Part shown: one piece after another, positions 36,440 to 48,460 of the stretch
Layout of the letters: every line of letters starts with the position of its first letter
Position numbering within the stretch: position 1 is the first letter of the stretch
Assembly (NCBI RefSeq): GCF_027744825.2
Contig: NC_071334.1
Coordinates: forward strand, 36,301,937 to 36,365,936
Length of the DNA: 64,000 bases
Reading direction: 5' to 3'
DNA from: Synchiropus splendidus
Taxonomy: Eukaryota > Chordata > Actinopteri > Syngnathiformes > Callionymidae
Notes under the pieces: model-generated
The model's input: only the letters and a program-made list of their open reading frames with translations
The model's database searches: none
Told to the model about the DNA's origin: nothing
Made by a program: the position numbers and the translations under genes

Positions 36440-38831
36440 TCACTGCAGATGAGGACACCATTTTATTTGCTTAATGTAAAATGTGACAAGTACAATTGCA
36501 AACCGAAATATTGCAAACACAGACTCTGCAAGGCGCACAATAACTTACACAGGAAAAAAAAAAAAAACTGTTGGACAAGAAACTTTTCTAGCATTACTGT
36601 GAAAATATTTTCATGTATGTACAACAGTTTCATTGAAAGATAGACTGACTTGATACACTTTCAGCAATAAATGTTTACTTACCATTATTTTCCACAGCCA
36701 CATCTGGAGAGTCTCAGTATGACAAACTGGTGCTAACCAATTCACCAGTCAAAGGACCAAAGTGTAAACTATGGAAACAATATTTACACATCGAGCAAAT
36801 ATTCACTTTGGTAATGCTTTTCAAAGGCATCAAACTATTCATGACGCTTCGCTTTTTATATATTGCTTGAAAACCAAAGGCACAATGTGATTCACACACA
36901 CGGATGGGAACACAAGGCCTCTACAGGTCTGCTGCTTAACAAGACACTGCACGGCAAAATCAACAATCACACATAAAAAAACACAAAATAAGATGTGAGT
37001 GTTTCTGACAGTTAATGTCTGCTTCTCTCAGAGGATAAAGACTCACATATCTCTTAACTAATGATTTGTTTTGGGTTTTTTTAACCCAGCTGTTTTGAGG
37101 TTAATCACCCAGAAACTGTGTGGTTCTAACTCCAAATATGTCAGAGATAATACATAAATGTCAAGCACTCAAAATGTTGTAGAGACACTTTCTCCAGCTC
37201 GCTCCTTAACTTTCCCTGTGTTCTGTCAGGAATACATTCATCAGACGTGATCACCGTGCCACCCCTGCAGGAGCAAGGTAAAAAGTGCAAAATAACACGT
37301 CTCTCGATAACACTCTTCAATCTTTCATTTTAACTCCCTTTAAAATCTCATCACTGAAATCTTGTAAACACTTGGCCAAGCCTCATTTTCACTCACAGAC
37401 CGTCCTGACCAGCCTGAGGTAGACTGTTAGATAACTAGGATCTCAGAAGCCAATTAAAAGTTACATGTATCATATCTAATCTGTATCATTATCTTATGTA
37501 TCTTGACTTGAAGCTATGAGTGTGAAATCAGGAAAGTGTTTTGTGTGTGCGGCTGTCCGGAGCCAGAAGCAGATGGACAGCAGGATCACAATGCATTGCT
37601 AAAATGGGATGAATACGATAGAAAACACTGACTTTTGCTAGTTGCACAATAACTTACTCAGAAGACAAACATTTGAAGCAGTACAATGTAATGCAGACAC
37701 TCCCATCCTTTTTATCTGGTTTACTAAATGTATCCTCTCAAATCTGAGACTTTGAGTATTACTTTTTGCAGTTTGAGATAGGACTTACTGAGAGTAATAA
37801 CTAAGGACATAATTACAGTCTTGTAAGGACAGTTGTTTTGTGCAAAAGAAATGTCCTTGTTTGTGGACAATTATGAACAATGCTGTTATACTAAAATATA
37901 TCAGATTCCATAACGTATAAAGCTTGAGACTTTAGTTGGAGACATAATGTATTAACATTAACACTCTTTCATGAAGTTGTAGTTTTACAAGAATATTGTA
38001 TGTGCTAGTGTTCTTCCCGTCCTTTTCTCACTGAAATTACTGAAATGGTGCAGGCAGTGTCCTTCAATAGTGGCTAGTTGATCAACATTTTAAAACTAAA
38101 GATGTCATCTACAACATATAATGGATGGGGGACATAAGAGGTTAATGTGCTTTTTTCAGATATGGTACACTACGTTTCCAGAATACATTCAAAGTTCTGA
38201 GTAACAAAAATGTTTTAAGGACACACCAAAACCGTTTCATAGATTTCATGGCTTTCACTTCTGGCTTGCAAGTCTCCACCTATAAGGTTCTCGATGATTT
38301 CTAAACTTCCAAAAACGCTAAAACAATGTGGATCTATGACTTGAGTACTTGTGAGCAACTATCTACATCTGCACATTCATGCCTCAGTGCCTTTGCAAGA
38401 GAATGTGAAGTCCCAGAAAGAAGATGATATACAGTAACTATAACTGATCAATCCACGCCATTGGGACACTTGATGAAACACTTTTCAATTACTTTTGTCA
38501 GAAACCCTAGAATCTAAAAGTATATATCTGGCTTAATGTACAACAATACTTCATCTCCATTTTGAAACAGTCAGCTGAAAACACAGAGGATACGTCACAA
38601 ACACTGAGTGACAAAGCTACTTAGCGTAACTTGGTAGACTTTAAAAACTAATATCCATTGTGGGGTGGAAATGATTTGGGCTGCAAGTCAACTCACACAC
38701 CCGTGGTATCACCAAAAAGCTTTTATATGAAGCTATGCAAAGAAACAGTTGAGTAAAAGTTGTTAGATGTGCACAAGTCCAGCATGATAACAGAAGAAGA
38801 GGAGCTGTCCTGGTCGAACGGTGGCGCCAAC
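36440..38831 (-). other. nek7: Probable nek7 3' UTR
   Basis: From the stop codon down to 36467 I found no AATAAA on the minus strand, no transposon fragment, no long microsatellite and no convincing reading frame. The stretch is A/T-rich and repeat-poor, unlike the flanking intergenic DNA. That fits a single long 3' UTR of about 2.4 kb ending near 36440-36450. The extent is inferred. Confidence 0.5.
36462..36467 (-). promoter_or_regulatory. nek7: Candidate poly(A) signal of nek7
   Basis: This is the first canonical AATAAA on the minus strand after the nek7 stop codon, 2.37 kb downstream. It is followed about 40-70 bases later by a GT-rich stretch (TGTTGTGTTTGTGAGG in the RNA sense) that would serve as the downstream element. 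The role is inferred from position and motif. Confidence 0.5.
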
Positions 38832-38942
38832 TTAGCTGCCCTGTGTCATGTTCTGCATGCTTTTGGCGATGTCGTAGACGTAGGTGATGTCTGGCCTCTT
38901 CTCCGGGTCGGGGTTGATGCACATGTCTACCAATTTTCGCAG
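38832..38942 (-). CDS. nek7: NEK7 kinase, last coding exon with stop codon (residues 267-302)
   Basis: This 111-bp exon encodes LRKLVDMCINPDPEKRPDIT followed by YVYDIAKSMQNMTQGS and a TAA stop. It holds the alpha-H and alpha-I helices, with the invariant kinase Arg282 in PEKRPD. The acceptor is CCACCAG|CTG. The total of 302 residues matches mammalian NEK7 exactly. The last eight or so residues diverge from the mammalian tail, which I recall as RMHACTASS; Ser294 stands where mammals have Arg. Confidence 0.95.
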   Translation of the reverse strand: MRKLVDMCINPDPEKRPDITYVYDIAKSMQNMTQGS

Positions 38943-41569
38943 CTGGTGGACATGGAAAGAAGGTGGGTGATTGGAGAGGGTTGGAAAATAAAATCTTCAC
39001 AGGAAAAAAAAAAAAAAAATCAAGTATTATATGCAGTAGTTTCCAAGGCCTCAAAGCAGTCACTGTTTCTCACTTCCCTAGGTTGACCTTTTCAGCTGAG
39101 TAGCATCAGAGGTGAACACCTTTCTAGGTGATCTTTCACTATTCTTTGCCAAAATTTCAGAAACAAGTGATGGAGACAGGAGGCTTCGTTAGCGCACCAG
39201 TCACTCACCGGTTAGCCGAAATCACTTTTACCAGAACTGACTCCGACAGACTTGTGTCCTCGCGCGCACACACACACACACAGGCGCTGCTCCCACTCTG
39301 CTCCACAGCACTTACACATGAAGCCAAGCAAAGCGGCTGATTGGAGCAGATAGACAGGCTCGCAAGCAGAACAGCCACAGCCATCATTAAAAAAAGAAAA
39401 GAATATAGGATATGAGAGGAGAGGAGAAGCAAGAGGGGTAGGGGTTCCACACAGGGTCGCTATGGTAACCGACTGCCAAGTTTCTGGCCGCTGTTGCGTG
39501 GCATCAGCTCAGAGTTCTCGTCAGTCGTCGCATGTGGTAGAAAGATGTAAATTCTGACAGTCTTGAGAATTAGTCCCACTGAATGGAAATATGGGGAGAG
39601 GTGGAGCGCTAAAAAGATGCACATATGTAAAATATTCATGTGCTTTTTTGCATGGTGGGCTGGGAGGGGTGGGGGGGAGTGTCAGGTGCAAGGAGGAGGG
39701 GGCTATTAAAGGCAGACGTGGGGGGGGGGGGGGGCGGCAATGGTGAAATGACACAACAAAGATGAGCTGCTGACAGTTTGCTGCCGATCCTTCAGGAGCA
39801 TTGTTTACATCCAGACAGGCGCTGTAGGCACCCCCCTCATATCCATCTCTCCATCAGCCTGTCTCTCACTCTATCACTTGCTTGCATTCACTTTGTCTCC
39901 CTTTTTCTTGCTGGATGGGGGTGAAATGTGGGGCAGCGCCAACGCGCCGAATAGGGGGCATGCGGAGGGAGCTACTGTTACAAAAATGCAGTCGCACAAA
40001 TACCAAAACACAACAATGGAATATCACACAATTAGTGTTTTTTTTATTTTATGAAACAAATACAGCAGAAGGGAAAAACAAACGTCATCCACTTCACCAG
40101 CCCTAGACGAGACACATTTTCTGGCAGTCACTCTTACACTATAAAAACTTATTACATACAAGAAGAAGGACTTTGGTGAAGGTTTATCTAAGTGTTAGAA
40201 CAATTAAGAACCTGAGGAATAGAGTTAAACTGAGGTACTATTAGTGGCATTATGAAAAACCTTCATATGCTTGGTGGAACTACTGCGGATACACGAGAAT
40301 ATAAATGTGATGGCATTTTTCAAAGGACACCTTAAGTATTGATAAGGTTGTAGATTGAAAAGAAAAAGGCAGCATGTTTTTCATAGACTGGCCTATGGGA
40401 AACTTTTAAAGGGGCCCGAAGCTGCAATTGGCTTCGAAAGCGTAACAAGGGCAACAAAAATGGCCATGATGTCGCCTTAAAAAACTACACCCATCCAGCC
40501 TTAGTAGAAGATCTATAGGAAAGGCAAATGCAAGATTTTTGCAGGTGTATTTCACCTGCAAAAAGTGCATCCAATTTGTTTAATCACTTCTTAAAAGAAA
40601 TGTTTTGAGGAATCCAGATGATGCAATGAAAATCTCCTGGCAGTGGTTTGTGATTCCAAAACACGCCACTTACTTTCTAAGGACCTGTCATTGAGGACCA
40701 GATCACATGATGTGTGTCTTCTGTGAGTGAAAGCATTGTGTCAAGTGTATATATGATTATCACAAAATAACAATCAAACTGAAACTATTTTTGTAGATTT
40801 TGCCACTTCTGCATTCTCATATTTGATCCAGTTGACTGTTCAACAACCGGCTAGAAGCTGATGCGAGTGTATAGGATATGGATGTGACAGTGACTCCCAA
40901 AAGATATTTAGAAAAAGCCTCTGCTGTGATATGTCTCTGCTGTGGTGATAGTCTGGCTGCTGTTTCAGCAACCAAAAAAGGTTTAGTCAAGGATCAATAA
41001 CTTTATTTCTAAAAAAAGTGTCTCTGTTAAACAGACACCAGGTAGATTACAGGGGGATTTGGTCATTGAAAACACCAAAACGGATGTCAGTGAAAGCAGA
41101 CAAGGGTGCATGCAAATACAAGCCTGCACACTCACATGCGCACACAAACACACATCATAGCCAATCAGCAATAAGGTGATCACTAACCACAGAATGACTA
41201 CATTAGGTTCAAGCCAACCAATAAGACGATTCAAAAATTCCAGTGGAGGACTGAACCGAAAAGAAACACGACACTCAGCCCATTTGCTTTCCCTCCCACT
41301 CCTTAGCATGGCCAGATGCTTTGGATATGTGCATTTAATTTTCAAATGGGTAAAATCATAGCTGCGCTTTTGATCACAGAGTAATACCATACGGACCCAA
41401 AGTCAGTGGGGTAGATTTTCCTTACATGAAAAAAATCAAAAGTTGCATTCAACACAAGTAATCAGTGCTCTGGCACAGACAGGAGACAATAGTCATCGCA
41501 GTTTAGATTTGACGTTCAATAATTTGACCTGAAGGTGTTCAGACAGTCATGAGTTTTAAACAGACTTAC
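38943..41569 (-). other. nek7: nek7 last intron (2627 bp)
   Basis: The intron is bounded by GAG|GTAAGT and CCACCAG|CTG. It includes a short CpG-containing (CA)n patch near 39260-39285, a G-rich run at 39661-39736, and otherwise A/T-rich DNA. No coding exon is apparent. Confidence 0.75.
39661..39736 (+). repeat. G-rich run with G15 homopolymer
   Basis: The plus strand carries GGGAGGGGTGGGGGGG, a GGAGGAGGGGG segment and then a run of 15 G at 39720-39734. That is enough for a G-quadruplex on the plus strand, which is the template strand for nek7 transcription. It lies in the last intron. Confidence 0.8.
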
Positions 41570-41683
41570 CTCCTCTGAGTAGTGGTCAGAGGGAAGAGGG
41601 GGGTAGTCACACTGCTCAATCTTCTTACAAAGAGAGTAGAGGTTCATCTTATCACCATAGAAGGGACTCTGAAGGGCTGCCAT
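41570..41683 (-). CDS. nek7: NEK7 kinase, exon encoding residues 229-266
   Basis: This 114-bp exon encodes 38 residues, [20 protein letters not shown] through [13 protein letters not shown], in phase 0 at both ends. The acceptor is TTTAG|ATG and the donor is the strong GAG|GTAAGT. It is the alpha-G region of the C-lobe. MNLYSLCKK and SDHYSEE are NEK7-type; NEK6 has MNLFSLCQK and GEHYSEK. Asp261, Glu265 and Glu266 are all present; I recall these as part of the mammalian NLRP3-binding surface, from memory only. Confidence 0.96.
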
Positions 41684-42826
41684 CTAAACACAAAAGTGAC
41701 AATTTTATTCGATTGTTTAAGGATCAAATAGCTGAATGTGATAAAGGAGGATATGAAGAACAAAGCACATGGATGGTAGAGATGGAGAAGAAGGTTGGTC
41801 TAGACTAAATAGTCTATGAAAAGTGATCTTCCTTTTGCTTTGTTGGTGTATATATTCAGCAGGCACATCATAGCGGCTTCTATTCAGTAAAAGGCCAGTT
41901 ATCGTTCAAAATATTAGCAGTATTAGTTACAGTTCAGAGCATAAGAAAGACCAAGACCAACACAATTATTGGCATCAAAGTGGTAAATGCTACTGTCACT
42001 GAGAAGAATTATGATCTATCTATACACATACAAAAAATACAAAACTGTAACTTTGGAAAATTAATGGGAATTCACTTACAAGTGCTTACACTGCAGCCAA
42101 ATTTGAGTTAGACGCACTGACGGCCATATCAACAAGTTGGTTCATCGTGTGTCAACTGTCAGAGTCTGTCTCTAAAGTCATAAACAAATGGTGGCCAACG
42201 TGGCAAAGCCTTTACTGAAAGACCAGAAGATGGTGTCAAACGACATGAAAGGTCCAGTGACGGACAGATCTTGTAAATTGGTGTCATCTAAATTGAAAAC
42301 AGTGACAGGAGGTTCAGTTGCAGCAGAGGTGAAGATAAAACTGACCAATGTGGTCAGAACACCAGGATGTGTTTGAATGGTTGGGTACAAGAAATAGGAG
42401 TTTATATAATAGTGATGTAAATGTATCCTCAAAAGTTGTGGAGACAACAGAGATGTTCAGAGTCCATTGAATTCTCATCTAGATACAAAATCCTTCATTT
42501 TTGTCCATAGTGTAGAAATGTATTTATGTGGTTTGTTTCTATGGAGTTCCAAAATCAGAAATTAAGCAACAGCAGAGAAAAACAGGAAAGTACTAGACTC
42601 CGAAAAAAATCCAAGCAGACACCAGGAGGCAAAGGGTTAAACAAGACCCCGATGTATTTTCATGCATCTTCTGCTTTTGACAGATGAAAAATGTCAACTG
42701 TCCTGTTTGTATTTGGGAGTTTTTGCACTATTCATCTGCTTCATTAGTGCCTGCTGCTCCTAGCCCCTGACAGCTGCCGGCCCCCTGCTCTGGCTACACA
42801 CTGCTAGACACACGCACAGGCATATA

Positions 42827-43020
42827 AACACACACACACGCACACACACACGCACACGCACGCACGCACGCATGCAACATACACTCCTAAACACATTCTC
42901 ATTTTTTTTTCAGACTGTGTCGTCGCAAAGGGTTAGATGATTGACTCCCTCTCTGACCTCTGAGGCCAACTGTGTGTGTGTGTGTGTGTGCACGCACGTG
43001 CGTGCGTGTCCGCATGTGTG
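42827..43020. repeat. Facing (CA)n and (TG)n tracts with CG steps
   Basis: A (CA)n/(CACG)n tract at 42827-42872 is followed about 100 bases later by (TG)n plus CACGCACGTGCGTGCG at 42971-43020. The two are roughly reverse complements, so they could pair across the gap. Both are alternating purine-pyrimidine. Confidence 0.8.
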
Positions 43021-43209
43021 GGGTTCATTGATATTCGAGAGACATTCAATGAACACGCATGCCTGCTGTCTGTCTAAGGGGTGTGAGCTGCTGGTGGCAG
43101 AACACGCACAAGCACAGCCACACATGTGGACAGGCTCCTTTGTTCCCCTGCTCTTCCTCAGCTGGGCAGGTCTTGCACTCCAGTCCAGGCATGTGCAGCC
43201 AGAATCTCT

Positions 43210-43440
43210 GTCCCTGTTAAAGGTCTAAATGGGACCTTGCAGTTTAATTATCAGTGTTTCCAGGCTTCAGATTCACTCCCTGTATGCCAATTAAAAGAAG
43301 CCCTGAGATGTTTCTATCTTCTCCCCGAGAGCCGGACCAGCCAAGGACTAAAGGGATCCAACTAATTAATGCAAAAAAGATCAAAATATCAAATGTGATC
43401 TTGGCATTGTGTGGCAACCATAGTTGGGACATAAAATTCA
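43210..43440. promoter_or_regulatory. Candidate conserved non-coding block with TAATTA motifs
   Basis: Within about 130 bases lie three homeodomain-type cores: TTTAATTA at 43243-43250, CCAATTAAAA at 43287-43296 and TAATTAAT at 43363-43370. They are separated by balanced-composition, non-repetitive DNA in a nek7 intron. The inference rests on motif density only. Confidence 0.25.
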
Positions 43441-44635
43441 CAATATTGACATATTCACGATCTCAGAAGGTAGCAGCTTTTCTACCAAAAAATAAAATAA
43501 AATAGAAATTAGTACAACAGAATGCTATCGCTATAATGTTAAGCATCTGTCTACCAATGTCAAGGAACTCATTGTGTGCTTGGAAGGAACAGATTGATCA
43601 GACTTAGAGTCCTAATTTCTCTCTTTTTTTCTGAAGATAATACTCAATTTATTTCAGATGCAGCAAAATTATGCAGCATATTACACAAAGAAACTGCATT
43701 GTTTCTCATATACCAATACCACTAATAAATAATACTCATTTGTTCTTTTCTTCCTTTTTTTATAATCTTATTGTTGCAGTTTTCACATGATTGCTCTATG
43801 GAAAATCTGCAATCCCCCAAAAACTATCTCACAAGAATGCACAAAAAGCTTCCATGCGGTCAGTGGCAGTTCGAATAAATCCATGGCAGTCAGTGTATTT
43901 ACTTCCTGCGTTCAACTACACCAGGAGTTGAAGTTAAACAAATCACACTAAAACAACAACGCTAATATAGTTCTGTTTAGAAGGAACCCACTGTCTCAGG
44001 CTCAATGACAGTAATTCTTACTTAATTCATCAGTATGACCAGTAGTGCAACTAGTCGGGTAAATCTACAGGCAAGTGCCTAATACTAGGATGCTGAGGTG
44101 TACAATAAGCAATACATAATGATAGGGTTGTCGAGTGGGAGGTTTCTTGGGATTATTTCGATCACAGTAGGATTTACTTGTCACCAAGATACAATTGGAC
44201 ACAAGCTTACCAGATACCAAACAGTTACAAAAAACAAACAAACTTTCAGCTTGGCCTGTCATATCACATTGGTGAATATTTTGTGAGATTGAAGCACAGT
44301 CAAAATACAAGCAAGCAATAAAAATACACATAATGTAGAAAAACGGAGACTGGTTGTATTTGAAGAAACCACGGTAACAAAAACATATACAGACTAGCCC
44401 TGGGGCAGATCATCACATGCAAACGCCAGCTGCTGGGAACTGAGCATTTTGGCCTCATAAAACCAACATCAATACAAGAGGAGAGGGAGTGGAATGAGAC
44501 ATGGGCACAGTGAGAGGTATGGATGGCAAGGCTCCACACAGGATGGCGGCACATGCCCGTAAAGCTTTTCAAGATATTTCTTGAAACAAAACACAGAGGC
44601 CACAACACATTCAGTTGGAGCACAAAAACATGTTG

Positions 44636-44962
44636 TGCATGTGTGTGTGTATTTATACTTCTACCTTTGTGAGAACCTGTATGAGTTTTTAATCAACCGA
44701 GTGAGGACATTTTTGCAAAGTGAGGACATTTTGGTCGGTCCTCACTTTGTCAAGCCTCATTTTGAGGATTAAAACTACAAAATAGCTGGGTTATTATAAA
44801 TGGGTTTTAGTTTGGTTAAGCATAAACGTTAAGTTTAGCCATTTGTTTTAGATGGTAAGGTTTAGGGGCAGAGGCTGGGGAAAGCAATATATCAATGTAT
44901 GTCAATAACGGTCCTCACTAAGACCGGAAGACAAACGTACGTGTGCGTGTGTGTGTGCGCAT
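44636..44962 (+). mobile_element. Dispersed teleost 'GTGAGGAC' repeat, copy 1
   Basis: The stretch begins with (GT)n, carries two tandem GTGAGGACATTTT motifs facing a GGTCCTCACTTTGTC segment, then a GGTTTAGGGGCAGAGGCTGG core, and ends GGTCCTCACTAAGACC before another (GT)n. The inverted GTGAGGAC/GTCCTCAC motifs could fold into stem-loops. It shares its core with the copy at 48060-48250 in the same intron, in opposite orientation. Confidence 0.7.
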
Positions 44963-47900
44963 TAGTAACCAGACTCACTAAGTGGTTACTAATCCAAATA
45001 TCAGGTGGTTTTGACTGAACACAAAGAAGGAAACTGCTAACTCATTAACTGGTGTGTGACCCTGTCGCCTGGGAAACAACACTGACAAATTTTGATACTA
45101 TAGGTGAAGGAGGTTTGAATGAGGGGGACGGGTAGGGTCATGTGATGTAATCAATTTGGACACGGGGAAAAAGGGATCAAACAGAATGGGAGATGAAGAT
45201 AGACGCAGATACAATGACCAAGTATTGACAGAGACACCCATCCAACCCTTCCCAACCCGCGGGGGAAGGAATGAAAAAGGGAGGCTATCCCGAAAGGAGC
45301 CATTACACAGACACACACAGATACCTATTCGCGTATAGAGTGAAATCAATGCAGACCAAGGGGATCAGCAGGGATTTCTATATGAACTCCTTATGCCCCA
45401 AGGTTACGTGAAAAATACGCAGAGAGGGAAATGTGCAAACTAGGAAAAGAAACCAGGGCTGAGAAAAGATGACTTGGACAGTCAGCTTCCAATTTTGTAG
45501 CTGCAGTGTGAAGGACTCTGAGTAAGCAGAGCGCTATTAAATGTGAATATGCACGGAGAGCCTTGCATGACCTACCTGATGGCTGCAGCTCTCCACTGTA
45601 TAAACTTAATGTTTACATTAACCAATCAAGACACTCCTTTTTTAACACTGTGGACTGTTCTCTTCATGATTGTCAACTTGTCTGTGACTATTCTCCCCAC
45701 TTGTTTTGTTGTCTCTGGCCCAGGTAGTGGGGATGGAAAACCATGGAATACAAAGAAGGTATAAGGATGTGCTGCATTGTTTGAAATCACTCACAAGACA
45801 TTAGAAAAGCAATGACATCAAACGGGTCACCATTGTGGGATTTACTACATAATGTAGATGAAGAGTTCAACATTTGAGACATAACAGAAAATTAGTCAGA
45901 AAAGCTGGCCGTGCATGATAGGCCCCCTTTAAGTACAGGAGACAGTGGAATAGGAATAAGACATTTACAGGCACAGACTTACTCCTCATTAGGGCACGGA
46001 TGCACATCCCTGCCGCTGAACACTGAAAATGTATACTAGCTCAGCAGCTTCAGTACAAGCTGAAGAGAAAGGGGAAGGTGTGGTCTCACCTGCTGAAGGG
46101 CGGAAGAAAATGAAAAGTTGCACAACAGCCACAACTGTGAAGGGAAGTTAGTCTAGAATAGAAATTTTCAGTTTCAGAACAACCCTGACCAGCAAACCAA
46201 GATCAAATGCCTTCCTTGCATGCTCACCACCTCCATGTCTGCATAGTAGAGAAGGTAAAGCCACTGGGGCGATTAAAAAGAAAGGGGGCACAATGGAAGG
46301 AAAAGATGGGTGTATCCCTGGCTGACAGCATGTCTCACATAATATTACGAATTGAGTTCAAAGGTGGACAAGTTGAAATGTCTTATTGACTGCCATTATC
46401 CATGTGTATCGCTGTATTTCTCCAGTTACCCCTTCTCTGGGTTCCTCTCCGCTCCAGTGGTCGACAGCCAAGTCTTGCAGTTTGGGGATTTCTGACTAAT
46501 CAAACTAGTCAGTGTCACAGGGTGGTCAGAATATAAAACACATGGGCATGTCATTTCTCTTTTGTCTGCAGCTTTTGAACATTCAAAAGGTCCCACAGCA
46601 ACTTTTCTTTTTTCCAAGTTTTAGCTCATCCAGAAAAAAAACAGGGAAGTAGATGAATTAGTTGTAGAGGTGATATCAGGGAGTGGTATCTCAGCAAGAA
46701 TGCTGAAACCCTGAGAATCGGTAACCCTGAGACTCTGTTCTCAATCAATAATGATAATGATTACATGTCATTATTAATGTCACTACTGAATAATTGAAAA
46801 TATGGTTACAGTTTCACAGGCTTCACACATTTGGGGAGCAAGCATGGATCAGTTATGCAGATCGCGAGGACATTAGACATCAGACAAAGGATGCTTCATT
46901 GATCCTTGTTGGATCATATAATCACAGTCTATGCTCCTTTTATCTCCCTAAAGTGTGGAAGTCGTCAGTTCACAGCAGAGAGTTGTCATATCTCACCAAT
47001 GCCGTTGTGCTTCTTTATAGCACCAGGTATAAAGACATAAAACGTTCATGGCTGAACATTGAATTGATATTACATAACGTTTGTGCAATTATCACTAGCT
47101 TGTGACAATGTTATCATGGAAAATAATACTAAGGATGAAAAGAACAGACCATTATGCATTGAAATATTCAAAAAGATTTGATGACAACATCTTTGATGTC
47201 TTTAGTACTCCCAAAGGAATACAAGAATAAAGTAGACAAAAGACTGTGCAATGACATTCGAAAGGGCCTTTGCAATGGTAGGAATAGGTGCAGCATGGGC
47301 TTAAAACAACAAAATAATGAAATGCTGCCCTCCTTTTTTTGGACAATGAGGAGAAGAACAGCAGTAAATAACAGTATCATATTTTGCCAACCAAAACATA
47401 CTGAGCATCCAACAGCCTGCTGCCTTCATGTGGACATTTTTTTCTGGTTTTGCACTTAAAGGGACTTAAAATTAAACATACTGGCAGAATTTCATGGTCA
47501 TCTTTTGGAAGACAAGCTATAAGTTGGCTGCCTATTCATTTGACAGTCCAAAATATTGGAAGACCCCACTGTAATTCAAATCAAGTATTTTGTTACTTTA
47601 TGGAACAGTCTTGTTTCTTTTTTTTTTTTGTTTACATGTTTTTACCAATGCAGTTTACTTTTTATACAGGCAAACATCCTCAGGACCATCTAATAATTTC
47701 ATTTATTGGTGAGGCAAAAACATGGCTCATTGCCCATGTTACAAAACGGTACAGTATGGTGATTTGGATCCCTCCCAATCATTTGTACCTTATCCCATTT
47801 CATAGATTTCATCTAAATCTGTCCAGAACTTTTCAAATTATTTTTAACACAGAGAAAGCAATGACTCCGAAAACATAACCTTGTTTGACCTTGAAAAAAA

Positions 47901-48059
47901 CTGAAAAATTTGTTGCTTATACTGTACATGCACTGCAGTAGAGTAACAGAGCTGAAAGAGAGTGACATAAACATGTGACTAAATAGCTGCAGTAATTCAA
48001 TCATAAGCCAATTTAACAAATAAGGAGATGACTTTGTATAAACAGGCAGAAATTACCAT

Positions 48060-48364
<305 letters not shown>

Positions 48365-48365
48365 C

Positions 48366-48460
48366 CTCGTACAGCAGGCATCCTAGTGACCAGATGTCAG
48401 ATTTGAAGTTGTATCCGTTTTCATGTATCCGCTCCGGTGACATGTAGTAAGGGGTTCCCA
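48366..48460 (-). CDS. nek7: NEK7 kinase, exon encoding P+1 loop and alpha-F helix (residues 197-228)
   Basis: This 95-bp exon completes Val197 and encodes [16 protein letters not shown] through [11 protein letters not shown], ending in phase 0. It carries the [10 protein letters not shown]+1 loop with the APE-equivalent SPE and the DIWSLG alpha-F anchor. The acceptor is ATCTAG|TG. The donor is GAG|GTACTG, poor at +4 to +6 (C, T, G instead of A, G, T), and it runs straight into a (GT)56 tract beginning four bases after the GT. The reading frame stays open into the intron as a Cys-Val repeat, so retention of this intron would give a truncated kinase with a repetitive tail. Confidence 0.96.

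Noticed and set aside
38760..39086. Plus-strand 108-codon open frame over the nek7 last exon
   Set aside because: It is the antisense shadow of the real coding exon 38832-38942.
47450..47878. 142-codon plus-strand open frame in a nek7 intron
   Set aside because: Contains a poly-Phe run from a T tract and no domain; antisense to nek7 with no splice support.
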